This document shows, one piece after another, positions 1 to 5,594 of a stretch of 5,594 nucleotides of DNA (the stretch's first letter is position 1; each line of letters opens with the position of its first letter). The position numbers were made by a program, and so were the translations under genes. Source of the stretch: CAYRIF01 sp964424205 (GTDB lineage: Bacteria > Bacteroidota > Bacteroidia > Cytophagales > Cyclobacteriaceae). The notes under the pieces are model-generated. The model ran no database searches. It had not been told where the DNA came from and saw nothing but the letters and a program-made list of their open reading frames with translations. Where the stretch lies: positions 1 through 5,594 of the forward strand of contig CAYRIF010000257.1 in the NCBI GenBank assembly GCA_964424205.1. The letters run 5' to 3'.

Positions 1-870
1 GACCCTGAGAATAATTGGTTTCCTGATTTAGATGATTTATATAATCAGGTTAAATACAACCCCAATATTATTGGTATTTTAATCATCAACCCTGATAATC
101 CTACAGGGATGGTTTATCCTTTGGAAACTCTGAAAAGAATTGTTGCCATTGCCAAAGAATTTAACCTGATGGTGATTAGTGATGAGGTGTATTACCATGT
201 TACTTATAATGGTGCAAAAACATATGCTTTGGCAGAATTGATAGAAGATGTGCCAGGAATCGCATTGAAGGGAATCTCAAAAGCATTGCCTTGGCCTGGG
301 TCACGATGTGGGTGGATGGAGTTTTATAATAGCGCCAAAGATGATGAGTTTTCCGGACTTTGTGATACACTTGAAAGCGCGAAAATGACTGAAGTTTGTG
401 CGACAACATTACCACAAAAAGCAATTCCTTTGATATTGGGAGATGATCGTTTTATGTCTTACAGGAAAAACCTGAATGAACAGATAGGGGAGCGGAGTAA
501 GATGATTGCTGACATGCTAAAAGACATTCCTTATATCACGTTCAATGAAACATATGGTGCCTTTTATAATACCATTGTTTTTAAGAAAGGGGCTTTAAAA
601 TCAGGGCAAAAACTTGTAACAAACCGACCGGAAATACAAAAACTGTTATTGGAATGGATTACTGATGACCTTGCCTATGATAAACGATTTGTGTATTATT
701 TGTTGGCAGTGGAAGGGGTGTGCGTCGTGCCTTTATCATCGTTTCACTCTGATTTGATGGGTTTTAGGGTGACACTGCTTGAGGAAAACAAAGAATTATT
801 GCAAACTACTTTTCTTAAGATTAGGAAGTCAATTTTGGATTATTGTCGCACTTGTTGCGACACCCCCTAA
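1..870 (+). CDS. PLP-dependent class I/II aminotransferase, 5' end missing
   Basis: The frame is open from base 1 to TAA at 868-870, giving 289 residues with no start in view. It is a cytoplasmic fold-type I aminotransferase, which moves an amino group between an amino acid and a 2-oxo acid using pyridoxal phosphate. Counting from the left edge, the visible landmarks are NPDNPTG (30-36; Asn33 matches the cofactor-contacting Asn of aspartate aminotransferase), SDEVYYH (60-66; Asp61 and Tyr64 contact the pyridine ring), GISKALPWPGSRCGW (91-105; Lys94 is the Schiff-base lysine and Arg102 the phosphate ligand) and GFRVTLLEE (254-262; Arg256 should bind the substrate carboxylate). All catalytic residues in this part are present. 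Relatives of about 430 residues suggest roughly 140 are missing upstream. The ATG at 109 falls just after the NPTG motif and is not a start. The last residues (YCRTCCDTP) are cysteine-rich and overlap a small hairpin. Substrate cannot be assigned; an alanine or aspartate type is possible. It converges on the T9SS cassette and has no evident functional link to it. Confidence 0.93.
   Translation, partial: DPENNWFPDLDDLYNQVKYNPNIIGILIINPDNPTGMVYPLETLKRIVAIAKEFNLMVISDEVYYHVTYNGAKTYALAELIEDVPGIALKGISKALPWPGSRCGWMEFYNSAKDDEFSGLCDTLESAKMTEVCATTLPQKAIPLILGDDRFMSYRKNLNEQIGERSKMIADMLKDIPYITFNETYGAFYNTIVFKKGALKSGQKLVTNRPEIQKLLLEWITDDLAYDKRFVYYLLAVEGVCVVPLSSFHSDLMGFRVTLLEENKELLQTTFLKIRKSILDYCRTCCDTP
844..862 (+). 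repeat. Small inverted repeat over the aminotransferase C-terminal codons
   Basis: A perfect 7-bp stem (TGTCGCA at 844-850, TGCGACA at 856-862) encloses a 5-nt loop and sits inside the last codons of the aminotransferase. It is followed by a C-run and not a T-run, so it is a poor intrinsic terminator. It could be part of a dispersed palindromic element or a 3'-end stabilising hairpin, or chance. Seen directly; function unknown. Confidence 0.4.
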
Positions 871-964
871 AATCAGCTATAAATTAAGGAGACCTCGCAA
901 AAGGCTACATGGGGATAGTGGATGTAATTATGGAGACTTTAATGGGTGCGGGGATTGAAAATAA

Positions 965-994
965 AGTAGCCCCACAAAATTTTGTGGGGCTACT
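965..994 (-). terminator. Rho-independent terminator of the minus-strand T9SS cassette, possibly bidirectional
   Basis: A perfect 30-nt palindrome with 15-nt arms (AGTAGCCCCACAAAA and its exact complement) lies 23 nt past the OmpA stop codon. It has a GC-rich middle (GCCCCAC/GTGGGGC) and A/T at the centre, which would form the loop. Read on the minus strand it is followed by TTTATTTTC, a reasonable U-tract. Read on the plus strand the following sequence is ACTGTTTG, which is weaker, but the hairpin may still serve the converging aminotransferase 95 nt upstream. The rest of 871-1017 shows nothing recognisable. Confidence 0.8.
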
Positions 995-1017
995 ACTGTT
1001 TGAAAGGGACTTGGTAA

Positions 1018-3293
1018 TTATTTTATCAAAAACTCTGTTCTTCTATTGAGTTGATGTTGGTCTTCTGTACATTCTTGGTCGTCTCCACAGTTGTTAACTA
1101 ATTGTTTTTCACCGAAAGAATTGCTACTTATTCTACTTTTCTTTATTCCTTTCTTGACAAGGTAGTTCATTGCCGATGTTGCCCTTCTTTTTGCCAACCT
1201 ATCGTTGTATGCATTTGTTTGGCGACTGTCTGTATATGAACTTAATGCAATGGTAATATTTTCATGACTTTTCATAATTTTGACAATCTTTTCTAGTTGT
1301 GTTATGGCATCTTTTCTGATGACACTCTTATCTAGGTCATAATAAATATTGGTAATTCGGATCACGTTAGCTACTTTTATTCCTTGTTTGGTGAGCGATG
1401 TATTTAGCGCATCTTCATTGCCTTCGTAACTAATAAATTCTTCTGTTCCAAATAAAAATTGTTGATTTGAACCACTTATGTTTTCAACCAGTAAAAGGTC
1501 AACTTTTTTCGCTTCTCTTATTTTTTCCCCTACGGCTATTGCAGGAACTTCCGGTGTCTTTTTAAAGAGCGTATTGACTTCCATGTCTTCTGTTATTCCT
1601 TTAGTATCCACTAAAACTGGATTGTTAATGTATGTCTCCGAAATGTTTTTAATTTCATATTCTTTTCCTGGAACGGCATCAAATTGAATTTTATTGCCAT
1701 CCATTATGAAAGGAATTTCTCTCCCAGTNNNNNNNNNNNNNNNNNNNNNNNNNNNNNNNNNNNNNNNNNNNNNNNNNNNNNNNNNNNNNNNNNNNNNNNN
1801 NNNNNNNNNNNNNNNNNNNNNNNNNNNNCGGCATCAAATTGAATTTTATTGCCATCCATTATGAAAGGAATTTCTCTCCCAGTGGCTTTGTCAACAACAA
1901 CAATTTCTTGCGAAGATAAATTCAGACTTTCACCCGTTTCTTTATCTTTCAGGTAACTAACAACTTGAATTTTATTCACTCTTAAAGAGTAGATATCATC
2001 ATCTCCCTTTCCTGTTGTTCTATTAGAAGAAAAATAGCCCATTCTTTCGGTGTCGTCAAATATAATTCCAAAATCATCCATTGGTGTATTTACTGGATAA
2101 CCAAGGTTGATGACATCAGAGGTAACATTATTTCCTTTTATACTTGCCTTATATATATCAAGTCCGCCTAGGCCGGCATAACCATCAGAGGAAAAGTATA
2201 AGGTTTTATCTTTTGATAAGAAAGGGAACATCTCATTTCCTTTGGTATTGATGCTGCTTCCCATGTTTAAAGGCTTACTCCATTTTCCGCCATTTAAAGT
2301 TGACATATAAATATCCGTTCCTCCTTGTCCGCCGGGCATATCAGACACAAAATATAATGTGTTGCCATCAGAGGATAGGGTAGGATGTCCTACAGAGTAT
2401 TCATCACTGTTGTAAGGGAATTCTGTTAAGTTGGACCAGCCATTGTCAGCGGTAGCTTCCGCAAAGAAAACCTTTAATTTTATTGTGCCATCTTGACTTT
2501 GTTTGACCTTCTTATTATTGATATTGTTTCTTGTGAAAATCATCTTATTGCCATCTTCGTAAAAAACTACGGTTCCCTCATTGAATTTTGAATTCACTTT
2601 TTTATTAAACCTAGTTGGTGGTGCTAAATTACCAGTTTCTCCAATTTTACTAAAAAATAGATCTAGATAGGGTCGGTCATTTTTTCTAGATTTAGTAGTA
2701 TTTCTTTCTGAAGCAAATACTAATCCTTCCTTATAGTAGCTTGGAGAGAAATCCGCTACTGCTGTGTTGATTGCCACTTCTGCAACTTCGTACATGGCAG
2801 AATCGGCATAAAAATTAGCCATTTCATTAATACCAGCTATTTTTTCTTTTGCTCTGGGATCTCCAGATACTGCATCATTATAGTTTTTATACCACACTTT
2901 GGCAACCTCATATTCACCGATACTGCTCATTGCTTGTGCGTAGTATAATTTATCAATGGGCGATACAACTTCTGTATTTACTACTTTCCCGTACCAGGCG
3001 GCAGCTTCTGTGGGCTGATTTAATTTCCTGTAGCTTTCTGCTATTCTTAGTTTTACGGCGTTATTCTCCCGGTCTTCTACCAATATTTTTTTGTACAACG
3101 CAATGGCTTCGGTATAGGCATACAAATCGTAATTCATATTTGCTTTTTCTAACAGGTTATTGCTATTTTTTCCGAATGCAGCTGACATGGTTTGTCTGTT
3201 TGCATCTGCGCCTACTATCTGTGCTTTTGAAACACTTCCTAAGAGTATAAAAATGATTGCGAAGCTTATTCTTTCTATTTTTATTCTGGTCAT
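1018..3293 (-). CDS. OmpA-family PorE-like protein: TPR, five-bladed propeller, CRD-like and peptidoglycan-binding domains
   Basis: The ATG at 3293 opens a protein with an N-terminal signal peptide (hydrophobic residues 9-20, probable cleavage after SKA at 24; no lipobox cysteine). About three TPR repeats follow (roughly 46-150). Next come five PD40/WD40-like blades (about 182-215, 238-282, 300-332, 353-385, 405-438), several with a DGNTLYF- or KTLYFSSD-type strand followed by TDIY or LDIY. A carboxypeptidase-regulatory-like beta domain spans about 443-530 and an OmpA C-terminal domain about 591-706. The OmpA part has YTDS, YNDRL, KRRA and NRRTEF, with Asp637 and Arg652 as expected diaminopimelate ligands. 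This order is that of PorE, a periplasmic T9SS component that binds peptidoglycan. The 100-N gap splits the frame, but merging its 55-nt flanking duplicates restores 706 continuous residues, so the ATG at 1704 is internal. The start lies 34 nt after the PorP/SprF stop, with an A-rich leader and no Shine-Dalgarno. Its likely role is anchoring the adhesin/SprF complex to the cell wall (inference). Confidence 0.92.
1674..1728. repeat. Left copy of the 55-nt duplicate flanking the N gap
   Basis: These 55 nt are identical base for base to 1829-1883. Both encode the minus-strand peptide TGREIPFIMDGNKIQFDA, in the carboxypeptidase-regulatory-like domain of the OmpA-family protein. This copy continues into the downstream protein (VPGKEYEI). 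It is best read as a contig-end overlap that was not merged, and not as a biological repeat. Confidence 0.9.
1729..1828. other. Assembly gap of exactly 100 Ns, probably artificial
   Basis: The run is exactly 100 Ns, a conventional placeholder length, and is bordered by identical 55-nt sequences. Removing the Ns plus one copy (155 nt) turns 2276 nt into 2121 nt, exactly 707 codons, with a seamless reading frame. Taken literally, the gap frameshifts the gene to a premature stop shortly past it. Confidence 0.95.
1829..1883. repeat. Right copy of the 55-nt duplicate flanking the N gap
   Basis: Identical to 1674-1728. On the minus strand this copy is reached from the upstream propeller side of the protein (IVVVDKATGREI) and runs into the Ns directly after IQFDA, where the left copy continues with VPGKE. 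The two sides join without loss or gain of a residue. Confidence 0.9.
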
Positions 3294-3327
3294 TTTATGT
3301 AGTGTTTAATATCTTGTTTAGTTTCAA

Positions 3328-4257
3328 TTAGAAATATCTCGGAGAAATGACTCTTCTTCTCTTAGTTTTTATTCTATAATTAAGCATAATTTCATGTGAT
3401 CCTGAAGTGCCTCTTCTTAGGTCAGTTGTATTGGCGAAGTCAAAGGAATAGCCTAATAGTAGCTGATCTGTCAACTGAAATTCTACCAATGCATCTATGT
3501 CAGCCATTGATCTCCATGAAACTCCTACCCATAGTGCATTGTGAAATAAGAGATTAGCGTTTAAATCTAATTGAATAGGTGCTCCTCCTACCATTTTCAC
3601 CAAGGCATTCGGTTTGAACTTTACACTATTACTCAGGTTAAATACATAGCCAGTTGTTAAGAAATAATGCCTACTTTGCTTTGCTTCGGCACTCGGATCA
3701 GTTCCTACATCGTTTGTTAAATCGTTAGTAATTAATTGCGGTGCAGAAAAGCCCATATAGTATTTATCAGTGTAGTAATAAATTCCTGCTCCAAAATTTG
3801 GCAGAAATTTGGAGAAATTTTCAGCATATTGCTGTGTTCCTTGAACGTCTAATTCTTTTAGATTTGCCTTGTAGCTAGTAAAACCTATTTGCAACCCCAT
3901 TGACAACGTCCCTTTCTCTGTTTGTATTCTGTAAGCCGAAGTAATGGCGGCCCCTGTTTGATTGAACACCGTTATTTTGTCTCTAATTAGCTGCATGCCC
4001 AATGCTACGTTGCTGTTGTTGATAGGCGAATGAATGGCGAATGTTTGCGTGGAGGGGGCGCCATCTATGCCTGCCCACTGCTCTCTTAAAAGCATGGTGG
4101 CACTTAATGTTTCATGGCTGCCTGCATAGGCAGGATTTAATGCCATGCCGTTAAACATATATTGTGTAAATAGGGCATCCTGCTGGGCATTACTTGTCCC
4201 TCAAATCATCATGAAGCCAAATATCAATGCTAGTTGCTTTAATCTATTTCTTTTCAT
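3328..4257 (-). CDS. Type IX secretion PorP/SprF-family outer-membrane protein, with an in-frame TGA in its signal peptide
   Basis: Reading from the ATG at 4257 gives MKRNRLKQLALIFGFMMI, then TGA, then GTSNAQQDALFTQYMFNG and the rest of a 309-codon gene ending at TAA 3328-3330. The N-terminus is a typical signal peptide: basic start, hydrophobic core, cleavage near SNA|QQ. The conserved family opening follows (QYMFNGMALNPAYAGS, about 32-47). The remainder alternates beta strands as expected of an outer-membrane barrel and ends in SPRYF with a terminal phenylalanine. The ATG at 4158 lies inside the conserved opening and would give a protein with no signal peptide, so it is not the native start. 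SprF of F. johnsoniae is required to secrete its neighbour SprB, and SprF-like partners of type B substrates are a known theme. Position directly after a type B adhesin therefore suggests this is its dedicated partner. As written the gene is a pseudogene; a single-base sequencing error is an equally good explanation. Confidence 0.92.
4201..4203 (-). other. In-frame TGA stop at codon 19 of the PorP/SprF gene
   Basis: The plus-strand TCA at 4201-4203 reads TGA on the coding strand, between ATT (Ile18) and GGG (Gly20). The frame is clean on both sides and encodes an obvious signal peptide, so this is a point nonsense change and not a frameshift. One base change from Leu (TTA), Gly (GGA), Trp (TGG), Cys (TGT or TGC), Ser (TCA) or Arg (CGA, AGA) would explain it. 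No ATG, GTG or TTG lies between the TGA and Met34 to rescue translation with a signal peptide. Confidence 0.93.
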
Positions 4258-4326
4258 TGTTTTAGTATTTTGTTGTTAAAAGTGGAGAGAAATCTTTTTA
4301 ACCCTTCTCTCTCTTTTCTCTCTATT
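4258..4326 (-). other. Adhesin-PorP/SprF intergenic leader with purine-rich tract and two competing weak stems
   Basis: This 69-nt spacer begins, in the mRNA sense, with a purine tract (GAGAGAAAAGAGAGAGAAGG). It contains an 8-bp inverted repeat (4285-4292 with 4315-4322) and an overlapping 7-bp one (4275-4281 with 4296-4302) that interlock, so they would compete or form a pseudoknot. There is no good -7 TAnnTTTG promoter and no terminator-type U-run. It is probably a simple intra-operon spacer; any structural role is speculative. Confidence 0.35.
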
Positions 4327-4617
4327 TTATTTATAAATAACTACGTATCCTGTTTGTGGTTTACTACCATCTTTTTTGTCAATGATATAGAAGTATGACC
4401 CATCGGGTAATTGCTTTTTACCTAGTACAATGCCTTTGTTTGATTCTCCTCTCCATACATTTGTTGTATTGTCATATCCTTTGATTTCATATACCAGGTT
4501 ACCCCATCTATTGTATACCCTCACCTCATTGTTAGGATATTTGTTAATTCCCGCTATTTCCCAATGATCACTATCTGCGTTTCCATTATTAGGAGAGAAA
4601 CCTGTATAGACTTTTAA
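4327..4617 (-). other. T9SS type B C-terminal sorting domain (gliding motility-associated family)
   Basis: This is the terminal part of the adhesin, following the last cadherin-like repeat after EIDPED. Landmarks in order are LKVYTGFSPN, DHWEIAGINKYPNNEV, VYNRWGNLVYEIKGYDN, VWRGE, LPDGSYFYIID and GYVVIYK. Domains of this type direct secretion through T9SS and depend on SprF-like partners in F. johnsoniae. The usual SPNGDGxNDxW segment reads SPNNGNADSDHW here, one residue longer and without the NGDG core. Confidence 0.88.
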
Positions 4618-5594
4618 ATCTTCTGGGTCTATCTCTACTACCCACGAAACCGTAGCTGTATTGCCATCTGCATCTGTGGCAGTGATTGTTACTTCATAAA
4701 CATTGTCACTATTAGCATCTTGAGGATTGTCAAAAGCTTGCCCTATCATCGTTACAACACCAGTTTCAGGATCAATTGTAAATATGGCAGCATCATCTCC
4801 AGACAATGTATAAGTCACATCGCCGATTGGTGAATCACCACTTAATGTTGGGGTCTCACTTGTGTACATTGTGTTCTCACTGAGTAAGACATCACCTATT
4901 GTATCGATGGTGAAATTTGCTGTTTCCACAACATTTTGAACAGTTATAGTCCAAGCTTCAGTATCCGCATTTTGATCATCATCTGTTGCTTGGATGGTTA
5001 TATTATAAATATTATCCCCATTTCCATCTTCTGGATTTTCAAAATCTCTTGCAATCATAGTCACCACGCCTGTCACAGGGTCAATGGTAAACAAATCTGC
5101 TTCAGGTCCTATTAAACTGTAGGTGATGTTTCCTATAGGAGTCCCACTAATTACAGGTAGTACGCCTGAATAGGCTGTGTTTTCATCAATGACTATATCT
5201 ACAATTTCCTCGATTGTAAATACCATCGGCTCAACCACATCATCCACGGTCACCGTCCAATCTTCGGAATCACTATTACCATCCGCATCAGTAGCAGTAA
5301 TCACCAATGCATAGACATTGTCAGTATTATCATCCACAGGACTTTCAAAATCCCGTGCCACCATGCTCACCACACCAGTAGTCGGATTGATAGTAAAGTC
5401 ACCTGCATCCGTACCACTTAACGTATAAGTCACAGCGCCTATTGGTGCATCCCCAGATAAATTAGGTGTTACGCCAGTATAAATTGTATTTTCATCCACA
5501 TTAGTATCCGCAATGGCATCAATGGTAAAGTTTGCCACTTCAACCACATCATCCACGGTCACCGTCCAATCTTCGGAATCACTATTACCATCCG
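4327..5594 (-). CDS. Cadherin-like repeat surface protein with T9SS type B C-terminal sorting domain, N-terminal part missing
   Basis: The frame is open to the right edge, giving 421 residues and TAA at 4327-4329. The GTG at 5562 sits mid-repeat and is not a start. From the edge there is the tail of one repeat, then three cadherin-like repeats of about 103, 102 and 100 residues. Each has a SENT/DENT motif, TYTLSG- and FTIDP-type strands followed by TGVV, an acidic DxNxDNxY stretch, ITATDADGN-type and WTVTV strands. The acidic positions suggest calcium binding. The last ~95 residues (from 4617) match the gliding-motility-associated, type B (CHU_C-like) domain: GFSPN, HWEI, YPNNEVRVYNRWGN, LPDGSYFY and final GYVVIYK. 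The protein should cross the outer membrane by T9SS and sit on the cell surface as an adhesin or gliding-type filament. It lies 69 nt upstream of the PorP/SprF gene, its probable secretion partner. Full length is unknown and, given the repeats, could be large. Confidence 0.93.
   Translation of the reverse strand, partial: DGNSDSEDWTVTVDDVVEVANFTIDAIADTNVDENTIYTGVTPNLSGDAPIGAVTYTLSGTDAGDFTINPTTGVVSMVARDFESPVDDNTDNVYALVITATDADGNSDSEDWTVTVDDVVEPMVFTIEEIVDIVIDENTAYSGVLPVISGTPIGNITYSLIGPEADLFTIDPVTGVVTMIARDFENPEDGNGDNIYNITIQATDDDQNADTEAWTITVQNVVETANFTIDTIGDVLLSENTMYTSETPTLSGDSPIGDVTYTLSGDDAAIFTIDPETGVVTMIGQAFDNPQDANSDNVYEVTITATDADGNTATVSWVVEIDPEDLKVYTGFSPNNGNADSDHWEIAGINKYPNNEVRVYNRWGNLVYEIKGYDNTTNVWRGESNKGIVLGKKQLPDGSYFYIIDKKDGSKPQTGYVVIYK
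5231..5285. repeat. Internal copy of the 55-nt exact DNA repeat in the adhesin
   Basis: Identical to 5540-5594, exactly 309 nt (103 codons) away. It covers codons for DGNSDSEDWTVTVDDVVE at the end of repeat A. The base left of the match differs (C at 5230, T at 5539); on the right the comparison is limited by the window edge. Confidence 0.92.
5540..5594. repeat. Edge copy of the 55-nt exact DNA repeat in the adhesin
   Basis: The last 55 nt of the window equal 5231-5285 with no mismatch. It encodes the same repeat tail for the unit upstream of repeat A. That the sequence stops after exactly 55 matching bases, the same length as the duplicates around the N gap, suggests a contig end at a repeated k-mer. 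Confidence 0.9.

Larger units (their letters stand above)
4627..5594 (-). repeat. Tandem cadherin-like repeats, unit about 103 residues (309 nt)
   Basis: In coding order there is an incomplete repeat tail (5539-5594), repeat A (5230-5538), repeat B (4924-5229) and repeat C (4627-4923). A and B keep DENT and ARDFE; in C these read SENT and GQAFD, losing likely calcium-ligand acids. The tail of the incomplete repeat and of A are identical in DNA, whereas B and C have diverged. The array is coding and is not a CRISPR or satellite. Confidence 0.88.

Noticed and set aside
909..1049. A 46-codon plus-strand open frame starting MGIVDVIMETL, with AAGGAG upstream at 886-891
   Set aside because: The AAGGAG is 17 nt from the ATG, too far for a normal ribosome binding site. 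The frame runs through the terminator palindrome and into the antisense of the OmpA gene, and the peptide resembles nothing I recognise.
1018..1704. A separate small OmpA gene starting at ATG 1704
   Set aside because: That ATG encodes an internal methionine (PFIMDGNK) also present in the other copy across the gap; merging the copies gives one continuous protein.
1674..1883. A genuine tandem duplication or mobile-element target duplication around the N gap
   Set aside because: Equal 55-nt blocks, a placeholder gap of 100 Ns, and exact in-frame fusion after collapsing are better explained by assembly. No transposase or terminal repeats are seen.
2849..3250. Plus-strand open frame opposite the TPR region of the OmpA-family gene, and similar antisense frames at 200-424 and 1478-1687
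   Set aside because: Each lies wholly antisense to a gene with clear domain matches and has no recognisable product or start signal.
3328..4158. PorP/SprF start at ATG 4158
   Set aside because: It lies inside the conserved QYMFNGMALNPAYAGS opening and leaves no signal peptide; the upstream frame encodes an evident one interrupted only by the TGA.
4201..4203. TGA read as tryptophan or another amino acid by an alternative genetic code
   Set aside because: Neighbouring genes use TGG for Trp and contain no other in-frame TGA, and the organism looks like an ordinary Bacteroidota.
4627..5594. CRISPR-like or non-coding tandem repeat array
   Set aside because: The unit is 309 nt, a multiple of three, with one uninterrupted frame and cadherin-like protein motifs.

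Overview
The window looks like a draft-assembly contig from a Bacteroidota bacterium. The evidence is a type IX secretion system (T9SS) gene set, AT-rich coding sequence, and start codons preceded by A-rich leaders with no Shine-Dalgarno match. A finer taxonomic assignment is not supported.

Layout. Positions 1-870 (+) hold the C-terminal two thirds of a PLP-dependent class I/II aminotransferase whose start lies off the left edge. Positions 871-1017 form a short convergent intergenic region with a perfect 30-nt palindrome (965-994), read here as the terminator of the minus-strand genes. Everything to the right is a minus-strand three-gene cassette, read from right to left. It begins with the 3' end of a repetitive cadherin-like surface protein ending in a T9SS type B (gliding-motility-associated, CHU_C-type) sorting domain (4327-5594, cut by the right edge). 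Next is a PorP/SprF-family outer-membrane protein (3328-4257). Last is an OmpA-family protein with TPR, five-bladed propeller, carboxypeptidase-regulatory-like and peptidoglycan-binding domains, the domain order of PorE (1018-3293). Spacers are 69 and 34 nt, so co-transcription is likely. The organisation resembles F. johnsoniae sprB-sprF: a type B adhesin followed by a cognate SprF-like protein that helps secrete or anchor it, here with an added peptidoglycan-tethering partner.

Three points change how the genes should be read. (1) The PorP/SprF gene really starts at 4257, but an in-frame TGA (4201-4203) interrupts its signal peptide at codon 19. It is either a sequencing error or a genuine inactivating mutation. 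(2) The run of 100 Ns at 1729-1828 is flanked by identical 55-nt copies. Collapsing one copy and removing the Ns gives one uninterrupted 706-residue OmpA protein, so the gap is almost certainly an unmerged contig overlap and the gene is intact. (3) The right edge ends inside a 55-nt sequence that recurs exactly one adhesin repeat unit (309 nt) away. The same length, 55, suggests a k=55 de Bruijn assembly that broke at an internal repeat of the adhesin gene.

I found no CRISPR array, tRNA, rRNA, insertion sequence or clearly novel defence system. The most biologically interesting content is the adhesin/SprF/PorE-like cassette and the broken SprF signal peptide.
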